A stretch of 64,000 bases of DNA, taken from the NCBI RefSeq assembly GCF_900101395.1, contig NZ_FMZO01000002.1, forward strand, positions 599,201 to 663,200, given 5' to 3'. Shown here one piece after another: positions 43,634 to 52,330 of the stretch (positions are counted from its first letter, which is position 1; every line of letters begins with the position of its first letter). The notes under the pieces were generated by a model. It had not been told where the DNA came from and ran no database searches. It saw nothing but the letters and a program-made list of their open reading frames with translations. The position numbers were made by a program, and so were the translations under genes. The stretch is from Niabella drilacis (GTDB taxonomy: Bacteria; Bacteroidota; Bacteroidia; Chitinophagales; Chitinophagaceae).

Positions 43634-44848
43634 TTATAACAACAGCTTGTTCCTTGCAATCAGGCAGCCGCCGATCAGCCCCGCTTTTTCACCCAGTTCC
43701 GATACGACCAGTTTGGTGTCCTGGCTTACGAGGTTCAGCGAGTATTTGTTCAGGGCGCTTTTAACAGGAAGAAAGATGTAATCGCCGGTAGAAGCCAGGG
43801 TGCCCCCGAGGATCACCATTTCCGAATTAAGGATATTGATCAGTACGGCAATTCCTCGTCCTATTTTTTCACCGATGGCTGCCAGCAGGTCAATGGAAAG
43901 CATATCTTCATGTTTGGCAGCATCAATGATGTCATTTAGCCGGATATCTTTTTTGGTGCCAATGCTGGATTTAACGCCCTGGACCATTTTTTCTTTGAAC
44001 ATCCGCAAGAGGGCAATGCCCGATGCCTCGGTTTCAAGGCAGCCTTTTTTGCCGCAATGGCACAGGATCTCGTTGTTAAAGAACGGAATGTGACCGATCT
44101 CACCGCTAAAGCCGGATTTCCCGTAATACACCTGGCCTTCGATCATAACACCCAACCCAAGACCGTAGTCGAGGTTCATAAACAGCACGTTCTTTTCGTT
44201 TTTTACAATGCCTTTATGAAACTCTCCGTAGGCCATTGCACGGGAGTCGTTCTCAATAAAGCTCCGGATGCTCAGTTGTTTTTCGAGCAGAACACTCAGA
44301 GGCTGCTCATTAAAATGGAAATAGCTGTAGCTGGAGCCGCTATTGGTATTGATACGTCCGCCCAGGTTTACACAAAGCGACAGGATCTTGGTTTTGTCAA
44401 CGCCTGCGGTCTTGATAAACTCTTTGATCAGCCTGATCAGGTTGTGCAGCGAAGCCTCGTTGTTTTCGAGCAGGAAGGGGATCTTCATGTCTGCTTTCCG
44501 GAGATTCTTCTTGAAATCGAGCAGTCCGATGTTTACATAGTATTGTTTTACATCGATGCCGATAAAGAAGCAGGAGTCTGCAACAAGCCCGTAAATGCTG
44601 GCCGGCCGGCCTCCTGTTGAATCGATCTTGCCATAATCGCTGATGAGCCCTTCTTCGATCAGTTCATTAATGAGGCTGGTTGTTTTGGGAGTACTGATAT
44701 TGATAGCCTGGGCCAGCTCTGCAATGATGGCCTCCCCGTTCTGATCTAAATAACGGATGATCTTCCTTTTCCGCAGCTTATTTTTGTAAGCAACGCCGGT
44801 TGACAATTCATCCGAAAAAAAATCGTATTCCTTTTTCTTTTGAGCCAT
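43634..44848 (-). CDS. ROK family transcriptional regulator, copy 1
   Basis: 404 residues from ATG 44848 (MAQKKKEYDFF); the frame begins at 44866. A winged helix-turn-helix (about 25-85, 'AELAQAINISTPKTTSLINELIEEGLI') precedes a ROK domain with the zinc cluster CHCGKKGCLE and preceding GEIGH. NagC/Mlc-type layout: it binds a sugar or sugar phosphate and represses transport and catabolic genes. It is strongly similar to the regulator at 48185; the zinc segment is nearly identical. Probable targets are the SGNH-DUF4434 operon and/or the polysaccharide locus. Confidence 0.92.
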   Translation of the reverse strand: MAQKKKEYDFFSDELSTGVAYKNKLRKRKIIRYLDQNGEAIIAELAQAINISTPKTTSLINELIEEGLISDYGKIDSTGGRPASIYGLVADSCFFIGIDVKQYYVNIGLLDFKKNLRKADMKIPFLLENNEASLHNLIRLIKEFIKTAGVDKTKILSLCVNLGGRINTNSGSSYSYFHFNEQPLSVLLEKQLSIRSFIENDSRAMAYGEFHKGIVKNEKNVLFMNLDYGLGLGVMIEGQVYYGKSGFSGEIGHIPFFNNEILCHCGKKGCLETEASGIALLRMFKEKMVQGVKSSIGTKKDIRLNDIIDAAKHEDMLSIDLLAAIGEKIGRGIAVLINILNSEMVILGGTLASTGDYIFLPVKSALNKYSLNLVSQDTKLVVSELGEKAGLIGGCLIARNKLLL

Positions 44849-45039
44849 GGATCGTTCCTGTTTCATTTTATGCAGGCGTTCCCAAAAACGCCCGGTGATC
44901 TTTTATTCGTTCTCAGCTTTTGTGCAAATTATAAAGAGCCGGGGCGGCCGGTATTGGACTTCCGGCAGGCACCAATTGGGTTGCTCCCTTTACAATAAAC
45001 ATTTCCCCGGTGTTTTACCGGTATAGCAAAAATACAGGA
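44849..45039. other. spacer upstream of ROK copy 1
   Basis: No gene is seen. A small GGCGTT/AACGCC hairpin lies at about 44873-44891. The minus strand has AT-rich sequence near 44925 that may hold the ROK promoter, but no exact TAnnTTTG. The spacer joins the decayed transporter end at 45040. Confidence 0.5.
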
Positions 45040-45129
45040 TCACACGTGGATGGATTCAATTTCCTCGAGTGATACCCCTTTGGTTTCAAATATAAATTTA
45101 TAAACAAATAGGAATGAAATAGGGAAGCG
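45040..45129 (-). pseudogene. remnant of a sugar-porter MFS transporter (C-terminal end only)
   Basis: The minus strand encodes 29 residues ending at TGA 45040-45042: a hydrophobic helix end (PISFLFVYKFIF) followed by ETKGVSLEEIESIHV. ETKG-SLEEIE is the signature after helix 12 of sugar-porter family transporters. No matching N-terminal part is found upstream: the DUF4434 gene ends at 45175 on the same strand. The operon once probably read SGNH, DUF4434, transporter. The remnant was not recognisable as a normal-length gene. Confidence 0.7.
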
Positions 45130-45174
45130 CCCGGTATTCGGGCTACTATAAGGGAACTGCCACCGTTGCTCTGG

Positions 45175-46314
45175 TTATGGGTGCTTCAGCCATGAAACGT
45201 GTTGGGGAGTATTGGTGATCCATAAAAGATCAAACCCCGCGGCTTTTTGAGCGTCGATCTGGCGGGTGATAGCTGCAGTTAGTTTGGCCTTTGACCAGCC
45301 TTTATAGTTTTCCCGCAACATCCATAAAGTGCCCCGGATATGTGGCGTATTTTTTGACCGGCGTGTTTGCTGATAATAGGTTTTATAATCATGGTAGGCT
45401 TTTTGTTGACCGGCAAAGGAGATTGGCTGGCCGTCCACCTCGCCCGAGGGCCAGGGGCCTTCTTCTTTTATCGGATTCATTAACGGAAAATATCCCCAGT
45501 TTACAATGCCTTCACCGTACTCTGCAGCCAGATTTAATTTCTGTTTCAGACGATCAATTGGAGTAAAGACCCATTTTCGCTGATGTGTTTTTTCCATTTC
45601 AAGGGCTTCCTTCCAGTCCTTTGCAGCTACTTCCCCGGTTTCAACATTGAGCCAGAACTGGCTGCCGGCTTTGGAGCAGGCATTTTTAAATGCCTGGAAA
45701 AAGGCTCGCCGCTCTTCCATAGTAAAAAATCCGAGGTGCTCTGCCCCCGAATCCTGTAACATCAGGATATCGATACCGGCTGCTTTCAGCGCCTCGGCCC
45801 ACCACTGTTCATATTCTGCCGGCTGCAGGTATTCAAATCCGCGGAATTGCTGTTTGTCCAGCAAAAAGAAAGGCGAAATGGTTACTTGGCTGCCGGGCTT
45901 TACCTCGTGGCAGGCGTCAACTGCAGCCTTCCATACCTGTTGCCAGAAAGCAGACTGCGCTTTATCACTGGTTTTAACCGGGTTGAGTTCGTGATTGAGG
46001 TACCAGCCCCAGAAAGAGCGATGTCTTCCATATTGTGCATGATACTGACGGATGTACTGCTGCATACTGTCGGCGATAGTACCCGCGTCAAGCTTTCCAT
46101 AAAGATCGCCGCCTGCCACATTAATATCACTGATCACTTTCATGCCTTTTTTATCGGCAATGTGGTAAATGATTTCCAAAAGATCGGGTTCTGATTCGAC
46201 CGTGATACGGCTTGTGCTATTATTTCCGGAAGAGGTAACACGGGATGCATTAGCATTAAAACCCGATAGAACCAGGGCTACTCCCAAAAATCCGGTAAGT
46301 ATAATTCTTTTCAT
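45175..46314 (-). CDS. DUF4434 domain protein, copy 1 (putative TIM-barrel glycosidase)
   Basis: 379 residues with signal peptide (MKRIILTGFLGVALVLSGFNANA). The motifs FWGWYLNHELNP (Glu109), LMLQDSGAEH, FWLNVETGE (Glu225/Glu228) and IVNWGYFPLMNP fit an (alpha/beta)8 barrel with paired acidic residues, as in clan A glycoside hydrolases. The function is not established. It is a close paralogue of the protein at 57809. Second gene of an operon with the SGNH hydrolase, 53 bases apart. Confidence 0.85.
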   Translation of the reverse strand: MKRIILTGFLGVALVLSGFNANASRVTSSGNNSTSRITVESEPDLLEIIYHIADKKGMKVISDINVAGGDLYGKLDAGTIADSMQQYIRQYHAQYGRHRSFWGWYLNHELNPVKTSDKAQSAFWQQVWKAAVDACHEVKPGSQVTISPFFLLDKQQFRGFEYLQPAEYEQWWAEALKAAGIDILMLQDSGAEHLGFFTMEERRAFFQAFKNACSKAGSQFWLNVETGEVAAKDWKEALEMEKTHQRKWVFTPIDRLKQKLNLAAEYGEGIVNWGYFPLMNPIKEEGPWPSGEVDGQPISFAGQQKAYHDYKTYYQQTRRSKNTPHIRGTLWMLRENYKGWSKAKLTAAITRQIDAQKAAGFDLLWITNTPQHVSWLKHP

Positions 46315-46367
46315 ATGCTTGTGTTTATGCTTTTTGTTTTAAATGAATGACTTTTTTTTGACTTTCG

Positions 46368-47750
46368 TTAAGGTGTAAGAGGCACGATCTCGATCTCTTG
46401 TTGCCGGGGCTTGTTGTTTGCATATATTTTATTTGTAAGGGCCTGCATTTCCGCTATCCAGCCATCGCGTACAGCCTTATGATGCCCCTTCAGGTAATTT
46501 TCCAGGTGTGCGGCTACGTAGATGTTATGCGTGGCCTCCCGGGTAACGTCGGCAACTGCAGCAGGATCATCATTAAAAAGCATGCCTTTATCGCGAAAGT
46601 ACATATACTGGATCCAGTAATACCCCCTTAATTTCATTTCAAGCATCCAACGGTCCTCATTCAGAATCCGGAGTGCCTCTGCCTGGCGATATTGTGGCGT
46701 ATTGGTTTGCAATGCCAGGTTAATACCTTGCGCCAGCTGTTGATGGGACCAGACACCGATAGAGTCGCCGTTTATCCGTAACAGGTAGTCGCCTTTTTTC
46801 AATCCGCTGATGATGAATCGCTCATTGTTAAATTCCTCCATAAAAGGGATCCATTTCAATGCATCAGAGGCCCGCCGGCTGTTCCAGCTGCTGAAGGCCG
46901 TGTCTATGGGGAAAGGTAGCGCATTGGCCAGGTAATGAAACCGGATGTGGGAAGGAGAAACGGAAAGCTTGCTGACCGTACAGTTCGCAGACTGGAATAC
47001 TTTTGCTCCCTGTACGTCAATACCTACCCGGGCAACCGGGTCACCGGCAAGCCCCTGTGCTTTGAGGATAAAATAGGTCATTGCCAGGTAGCCATCCACA
47101 TCCGGATGGATCCGGTCCTTTCCCGTAAGGGTAAATGTGCTGTCCTGCTGCTGCCCTTTCAGGTTCAGGGCAGTGATCGGGCGGGTAAGATCAATAAAAC
47201 CCCATTGATTTGTTAATGCAGAGGCCCTTTGAAAATCAGCAATTCGCAGGATGGTATTATTTTTCCCGGGGTATACGGGAGCCGAAATCTTAGCGGTTTC
47301 ATCATAGGGAGAGGAGGATATGATCACTTTTTTAGCTTTACGATAGCGGGTCAGTTCTTCTTCGATGAGCTGGTAGTCTTTGTGGGAGCGCGCTACGTTT
47401 TTGTCGGCCAGTTCATTGGAATTCGATTGCAAAAATTCGGCATAGCCACTGTCGTTCATGCCAAAAGTGAGGAAAATGATCGTTGGATCTTTTGAAAAAA
47501 CGTCGGTGGTCAATCGTTGAAGCATTCCGCCCGCCATGTCGCCTCCAATCCCGCAATTATATAATGTAATGCGCCGGTTCGGAAAGTGCGTCATATAATA
47601 TAACCAGAGGTAAGCGTGATAACGGCCGCCGTGCGTAATACTGTTGCCTACAAGCGCCACCCGGTCGCCATGGCGGAACGGTTGAACGGATTGCGCCCGG
47701 ACCGGGTAAAGCAGTAGCAGGGTGACTCCCAGGAGTATTGTTCTTTTCAT
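46368..47750 (-). CDS. SGNH/GDSL hydrolase
   Basis: 460 residues from ATG 47750 (MKRTILLGVTLLLLYPVRAQ); the frame opens 11 codons earlier. SGNH blocks: VALVGNSITHGG (Ser nucleophile), YNCGIGGDMAGGM, TFGMNDSG and the DRIHPD dyad. A C-terminal helical region (about 290-450) has no clear relative. Secreted esterases of this type remove acetyl or other acyl groups from glycans. First gene of an operon with DUF4434 copy 1. Confidence 0.9.
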   Translation of the reverse strand: MKRTILLGVTLLLLYPVRAQSVQPFRHGDRVALVGNSITHGGRYHAYLWLYYMTHFPNRRITLYNCGIGGDMAGGMLQRLTTDVFSKDPTIIFLTFGMNDSGYAEFLQSNSNELADKNVARSHKDYQLIEEELTRYRKAKKVIISSSPYDETAKISAPVYPGKNNTILRIADFQRASALTNQWGFIDLTRPITALNLKGQQQDSTFTLTGKDRIHPDVDGYLAMTYFILKAQGLAGDPVARVGIDVQGAKVFQSANCTVSKLSVSPSHIRFHYLANALPFPIDTAFSSWNSRRASDALKWIPFMEEFNNERFIISGLKKGDYLLRINGDSIGVWSHQQLAQGINLALQTNTPQYRQAEALRILNEDRWMLEMKLRGYYWIQYMYFRDKGMLFNDDPAAVADVTREATHNIYVAAHLENYLKGHHKAVRDGWIAEMQALTNKIYANNKPRQQEIEIVPLTP

Positions 47751-47911
47751 GACCTGTTTTATGATTTTAATATGCAACGGCATCGCTGTTTCACATTGAA
47801 TACCGGCATAGAAATCCTATTTTAGTTTATTCCTATTGACGGTTTCCATTTTAGCTGGTCTGGCAAGGTCGAAACGATTGTTAATAGCTGCCTTTAAAAA
47901 TAATGCACCCA

Positions 47912-47965
47912 CAAATGTAAAATTATTTTTTAAATATATTAATAAATTAAAATAAATTTATTAAT
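47912..47965 (-). promoter_or_regulatory. SGNH-DUF4434 promoter with overlapping AT-rich inverted repeat
   Basis: A minus-strand -7 box TACATTTG (47912-47919) is followed upstream by the inverted repeat ATTAATAAATT (47938-47948) / AATTTATTAAT (47955-47965), whose centre holds the 12-base palindrome AATAAATTTATT. The repeat sits where the -33 element would be, a good position for a repressor. The ROK gene 220 bases away is the natural candidate. Confidence 0.55.
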
Positions 47966-48156
47966 TTGACCCCTTTTGTGCTAAAATCAGGACCGTCGCG
48001 CGATATATGAGCCAAAGAGCATCGTTATTGAATGTTAAAAGATGGGACCGTTCTGTTGCCGGCTGGTTTTATGAGACGGCATTCCCGGGCCTGGAACGTA
48101 GGGGAGCCGGAGAGCTCTTAGAGGGGATGTGCCTGCATTTCGTTTTATAAATTATG
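47966..48156. other. spacer between SGNH operon and ROK copy 2
   Basis: Together with the operator region this divergent spacer spans 47751-48184. Apart from the AT-rich repeat and the two -7 boxes no gene or RNA is recognised. Confidence 0.5.
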
Positions 48157-48164
48157 TACTTTTG
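48157..48164 (+). promoter_or_regulatory. -7 box (TACTTTTG) for ROK copy 2
   Basis: TACTTTTG matches TAnnTTTG 20 bases before the ATG at 48185. The -33 element is not convincing. Confidence 0.45.
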
Positions 48165-48184
48165 CTTTCTATTTCCGATAAATT

Positions 48185-49420
48185 ATGGCTACAATTAAGA
48201 AAATATTTTCCGATTTACATAATGAGTCAATTGATGGGGTGGCCTATAAGAACCTGCATTTAAAAAAACAGATCCTTACGTATTTTGCCAATACCAGCGA
48301 CGCAACGATTACAGAGTTAAGCAGGGAACTGAATTTCAGCGCCCCAAAAATTGCAGAATTGCTGACCGAGTTGCAAAAGGACGGGCTGGTGAAGGATTAT
48401 GGAAAGGCGGAGGATTCTGGTGTGGGCCGGCGCCCCAATCGTTATGGATTAAAACCCAATTCGATCTTTTTTGTAGGAGTGGATGTAAAAAAATTCCATA
48501 TCAACATTGGTTTGCTGGATCTGAAAAACACGCTGGTAAAGTACCAGGAAAAAGTTGCTTTTACATTAAATAATACCCCCAAATCGCTGGATGCCTTGTG
48601 TGCTATTATCCAGGGATTTCTGAAGGGCCTTCCTGCCCGGAAGGACCAGATCGCAGGCGTTGGTATCAATCTTTCAGGACGTATTAATTATAAAACCGGA
48701 TACAGTTACAGCTTCTTTAATTTCAGCGAAGAACCCCTGAGCAAGATCATGGAGGATAAGCTGGGGATCCCTATTTATCTGGAGAATGACTCCCGCGCCA
48801 TGGCTTATGGCGAATTTTGCAACGGGGCGGTGGGCCCGGAGAAAGATGTTCTTTATATCAATATGGATTACGGTATTGGTATGGGTGTCATGATTAACGG
48901 ACAGCTATATTATGGAAAGTCCGGTTTTGCAGGGGAGTTCGGGCATATCCATGCCTTCAACAACGAAATTATCTGTCATTGCGGAAAAAAGGGATGCCTG
49001 GAAACAGAGGCCTCCGGACAGGCACTGGTGCGGTTGTTTTCTGAGCGACTTTGCGCAGGCGCTACCAGCATTGTTACCAAGATCACCAGGAAAACCCAGG
49101 ATTTTTTGCTGGATGATATTATTGCTGCTGCCAACCATGATGATGTATTGGCTATCGAATGCATTGCCGTTATCGGCGAAAAAATGGGAGAGGGAATAGC
49201 TACGCTGATTAACCTGTTTAACCCGGACCTGGTTATATTAGGCGGAAGCCTATCCGCTACCGGGGCTTATATACGCCTGCCGGTAAAAAGCGCCATCTTT
49301 AAATATTCGTTAAGCCTGGTAAGTAACGAAACACATCTGAAAATGGCCGAACTTGGAGAAAAGGCCGGTGTAATGGGCGCCTGCCTGCTGGTTCGCAGCC
49401 GGCTGTTTGCATTTGAATAA
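48185..49420 (+). CDS. ROK family transcriptional regulator, copy 2
   Basis: 411 residues. Winged helix-turn-helix (about 28-85, 'ITELSRELNFSAPKIAELLTELQKDGLV'), ROK ATP-fold, GEFGH and the zinc site CHCGKKGCLE. It shares long nearly identical stretches with copy 1 (ENDSRAMAYGEF, YYGKSGF). It lies between the SGNH operon and the AGE-MFS-SusCD locus and may control both through AT-rich operators. A kinase role is unlikely because of the DNA-binding domain. Confidence 0.92.
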   Translation: MATIKKIFSDLHNESIDGVAYKNLHLKKQILTYFANTSDATITELSRELNFSAPKIAELLTELQKDGLVKDYGKAEDSGVGRRPNRYGLKPNSIFFVGVDVKKFHINIGLLDLKNTLVKYQEKVAFTLNNTPKSLDALCAIIQGFLKGLPARKDQIAGVGINLSGRINYKTGYSYSFFNFSEEPLSKIMEDKLGIPIYLENDSRAMAYGEFCNGAVGPEKDVLYINMDYGIGMGVMINGQLYYGKSGFAGEFGHIHAFNNEIICHCGKKGCLETEASGQALVRLFSERLCAGATSIVTKITRKTQDFLLDDIIAAANHDDVLAIECIAVIGEKMGEGIATLINLFNPDLVILGGSLSATGAYIRLPVKSAIFKYSLSLVSNETHLKMAELGEKAGVMGACLLVRSRLFAFE

Positions 49421-49757
49421 CCCCGGCTGTTTCAGGGCCGGGAATAGTTCCCCGGCGCATTGTAAATGGCCATCCGGAGCCGGTTTGGAAGAGGATGCAT
49501 TTTGGTGCACCGCTCCTCCTTTTAAGAACAGAACTCCCTGTTGTGTTTATGGGCACTGCTTATTTTGATTAAATATTTTTATTCTCTGCTTAATTAAAAA
49601 AATAATTTACAAATTATTTGGATGATAAATAAAAAGTTTGTTATTTAGCCTTCAGATAACAAATAACTACTTATCGGAACGTTCGGTTGCCAGGATGGTT
49701 TGCAGGATTAACGATGCTGTTTTTGGCCGGGTTTCCAACGAATAAATAAATGATACA
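49421..49757. promoter_or_regulatory. spacer with AT-rich operator before the polysaccharide locus
   Basis: A CCCGGC/GCCGGG hairpin (49422-49442) follows the ROK stop but lacks a T-run. At 49600-49619 lies a perfect inverted repeat AAATAATTT-AC-AAATTATTT, 20 bases, probably the operator of the AGE operon, similar in composition to the repeat at 47938-47965. No gene is seen. Confidence 0.55.
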
Positions 49758-50957
49758 ATGATTGATGCGGTTAAGCTGGGCAAATTATATAAGGCGGGTT
49801 TGCTGGATGATGTGGTGCCTTTTTGGTTGAATTACTCGCCGGATAGGGAGCAGGGGGGCTACTTTACCTGCCTGGAGCGGAACGGAGAGGTATTTGATAC
49901 GGATAAATTCATCTGGCTGCAGGCCCGGCAGGTATGGACCTTTGCCATGCTATATGTGAACGTGGAAAAGCGCAGCGAGTGGCTGGCGGCTGCAGAAGCG
50001 GGTGCCCGCTTCTTACTGCAGCGCGGCAGGGCGGAAAACGGGTACTGGTATTTTTCATTAACAAGGGAAGGCGCCCCGCTGGTACAGCCCTATAATATTT
50101 TCTCTGATTGTTTTGCTGCTATGGCCTTTGGCAAACTGTACGAGGCTACCGGCAATAATGACTATGCTACGGTGGCCCGGGATACCTTTTACAATATCCT
50201 TAAACGGCAGGAGCAGGCCAAGGGCATTTACAATAAGGCCGTGCCGGGTACCCGCCCCTTAAAGAATTTTGCATTGCCCATGATCTTATGCAACCTGGTA
50301 CTGGAGCTGGAGCCGCTGCTGGAGCCATCGCTGGTGGAGGATACCATCCGGGCCGGTATTGATGCAGTGATGAAACAGTTTTACCGGCCGGACCAGGGCA
50401 TTATTCTTGAGAACATACGGACCGATGGCGGTTTTTCCGATTCTTTTGATGGCCGTGTCATCAACCCCGGCCATGGCCTGGAGGCGATGTGGTTTATTAT
50501 GGACCTGGCGAAAAGAAAAGGAGATGATGCGCTCATACGCCGGGCTACGGATATAGCACTCCAGCTGGTGGAATGCGGATGGGATGCGGAGCACGGCGGA
50601 ATCTTTTACTTCCTGGATGTGTTGAACAAGCCCCTGCAGCAACTGGAGTGGGACCAAAAGCTCTGGTGGGTACATATAGAAACCATGATCACGCTGGCCA
50701 AGGGCTACCTGCATACCGGTGATGGGCGCTGCGCGCAGTGGTTTCAGCAACTGCATGATTATACCTGGCAGCATTTTCCGGATCCGGAATATGGCGAGTG
50801 GTTCGGCTATCTGAACCGGGAAGGCAAACCCTTGTTATCCTTAAAGGGTGGCAAATGGAAAGGATGTTTTCATGTGCCAAGGGGCTTGTTCCAGTTGTGG
50901 AAGACCATGGAAGCAATTGAACAAAAGTATCCTGCTTATTTGTTACAAACAAAATAA
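49758..50957 (+). CDS. AGE family sugar epimerase/isomerase
   Basis: 399 residues, (alpha/alpha)6 barrel of the N-acylglucosamine 2-epimerase superfamily. Conserved segments: NPGHGLEAMWF (catalytic His), DAEHGGIFYFLD, KLWWVHIET and GGKWKGCFHVPRG. It could interconvert N-acetylmannosamine and N-acetylglucosamine, or mannose/glucose-type sugars; the family members cannot be told apart by eye. First gene of the locus, 6 bases before the MFS gene. Confidence 0.9.
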   Translation: MIDAVKLGKLYKAGLLDDVVPFWLNYSPDREQGGYFTCLERNGEVFDTDKFIWLQARQVWTFAMLYVNVEKRSEWLAAAEAGARFLLQRGRAENGYWYFSLTREGAPLVQPYNIFSDCFAAMAFGKLYEATGNNDYATVARDTFYNILKRQEQAKGIYNKAVPGTRPLKNFALPMILCNLVLELEPLLEPSLVEDTIRAGIDAVMKQFYRPDQGIILENIRTDGGFSDSFDGRVINPGHGLEAMWFIMDLAKRKGDDALIRRATDIALQLVECGWDAEHGGIFYFLDVLNKPLQQLEWDQKLWWVHIETMITLAKGYLHTGDGRCAQWFQQLHDYTWQHFPDPEYGEWFGYLNREGKPLLSLKGGKWKGCFHVPRGLFQLWKTMEAIEQKYPAYLLQTK

Positions 50958-50963
50958 AAAACG

Positions 50964-52205
50964 ATGGCCGTTACTTCATTTGACAGCAAACTGCAGGTGG
51001 CTGCAGCCGGTACAGGAACACAAAAGCCTGCGCTGATCCTGCTGGGTGTACTCTATTTTATGATGGGGTTTATTACCTGTTTAAATGATACCCTGGTGCC
51101 GTTTTTTAAAACAGGCTTTGAGCTCAATTATGCCGAGTCCTCACTGGTGCAGTTTTACTTTTTTGTAACCTATGCCATCATGTCGGTACCCGCAGGAAGG
51201 ATCGTGGAGCGGATCGGGTATAAAAAGGGCATGGTGCTGGGCTTTGCCATTGCAGGGCTGGGGGCCTTCCTGTTTTTGCCGGCCTCCTGGTGGCACCGCT
51301 ATGAGCTGTTCCTGGGCGCGCTGTTTATACTGGCCCTGGGTATTGTGCTGTTGCAGGTGGCAGCCAATCCCTATATTACCTTATTGGGTAAACCGGAAAC
51401 GGCTTCTTCCCGGCTCACTCTGATCCAGGGCATAGGGTCTATTGGTACAACGGTGGCCCCGCTTTTTGGTGCACATTTTATTTTATCGCGCATGGGTACC
51501 CGTGTTACGGGCAGTACCCTTACCGCACCCTACCTGGGCATTGGCCTTACGCTGGTGCTGATAGCGGTGGCCGTATCCCTGCTGGCGCTGCCCCGTATTG
51601 CAACCGGCCAAACAGCCCGGGATGAGGCCGGCGCCGGACAGCGGCTGTTTGCGTTCCGGAACCTGAAATTTGGTGTGATCGCCATCTTTATGTACGTGGG
51701 GGCAGAAGTGGCCATTGGAACCTTCCTTACCAACTATATAGCAGACCTGTTATCCATAAAGGAACATGCGGCCAACAGCTACGTGGCCTTTTACTGGGGA
51801 GGCATGCTGGCGGGCCGGCTGATGGGCGCAGCCTTGTTAAAAGTGGTAAAACCCCAGCAGGTATTGGTGGTTGCGGCGCTGACTGCGGGGGGCTTCATTG
51901 TTACTTCCATACTGACCTCCGGTATGCTGGCGGTGTGGATGATGATTGCTGTAGGTATTTGCAATTCCGTAATGTTTGCCATCATCTTTTCCCTGGCGGT
52001 TAAAGGACTGGGCAGTTACACCACCCGTGCTTCGGGCTTATTGTCCACTGCTATTGTGGGCGGGGCCGTAGTACCGTATTTCTGCGGTGTGCTGGTAGAC
52101 AGTGCTTCCTGGGTATGGGGCTTTTTGCTGGTGCTTTGCTGCTACCTGTACCTGGTGTTTTATGGCGTAAGCGGCTATAAGGCCCGGCTTAAAACAACCG
52201 GGTAA
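50964..52205 (+). CDS. sugar MFS transporter (FucP/GluP-like)
   Basis: 413 residues with 12 predicted helices. 'LGVLYFMMGFITCLNDTLVPFFK' and 'YFFVTYAIMSVPAGRIVERIGYKKG' (regions) are typical of the FHS/FucP family, and 'QVAANPYITLLGKPETASSRL' is diagnostic. It would take the monosaccharide released in the periplasm across the inner membrane by proton symport. Co-transcribed with the AGE epimerase, so its cargo is probably the epimerase substrate. Confidence 0.93.
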   Translation: MAVTSFDSKLQVAAAGTGTQKPALILLGVLYFMMGFITCLNDTLVPFFKTGFELNYAESSLVQFYFFVTYAIMSVPAGRIVERIGYKKGMVLGFAIAGLGAFLFLPASWWHRYELFLGALFILALGIVLLQVAANPYITLLGKPETASSRLTLIQGIGSIGTTVAPLFGAHFILSRMGTRVTGSTLTAPYLGIGLTLVLIAVAVSLLALPRIATGQTARDEAGAGQRLFAFRNLKFGVIAIFMYVGAEVAIGTFLTNYIADLLSIKEHAANSYVAFYWGGMLAGRLMGAALLKVVKPQQVLVVAALTAGGFIVTSILTSGMLAVWMMIAVGICNSVMFAIIFSLAVKGLGSYTTRASGLLSTAIVGGAVVPYFCGVLVDSASWVWGFLLVLCCYLYLVFYGVSGYKARLKTTG

Positions 52206-52330
52206 CACCTGTTGAACGATTTCTAAAAAATAAAATATATGTTAACGATTGCCAAAAAGGTACCCGGGCGCCTGCCCGTTGTGCCGCCTTACATTAAAAC
52301 TAAATCTTTCCACCAAATAACTGAAGCATT

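Noticed and set aside
44873..44892. GGCGTT/AACGCC hairpin upstream of ROK copy 1 as a ROK operator
   Set aside because: GC-rich and unlike the AT-rich repeats near the other ROK-linked promoters; it may be a chance hairpin.
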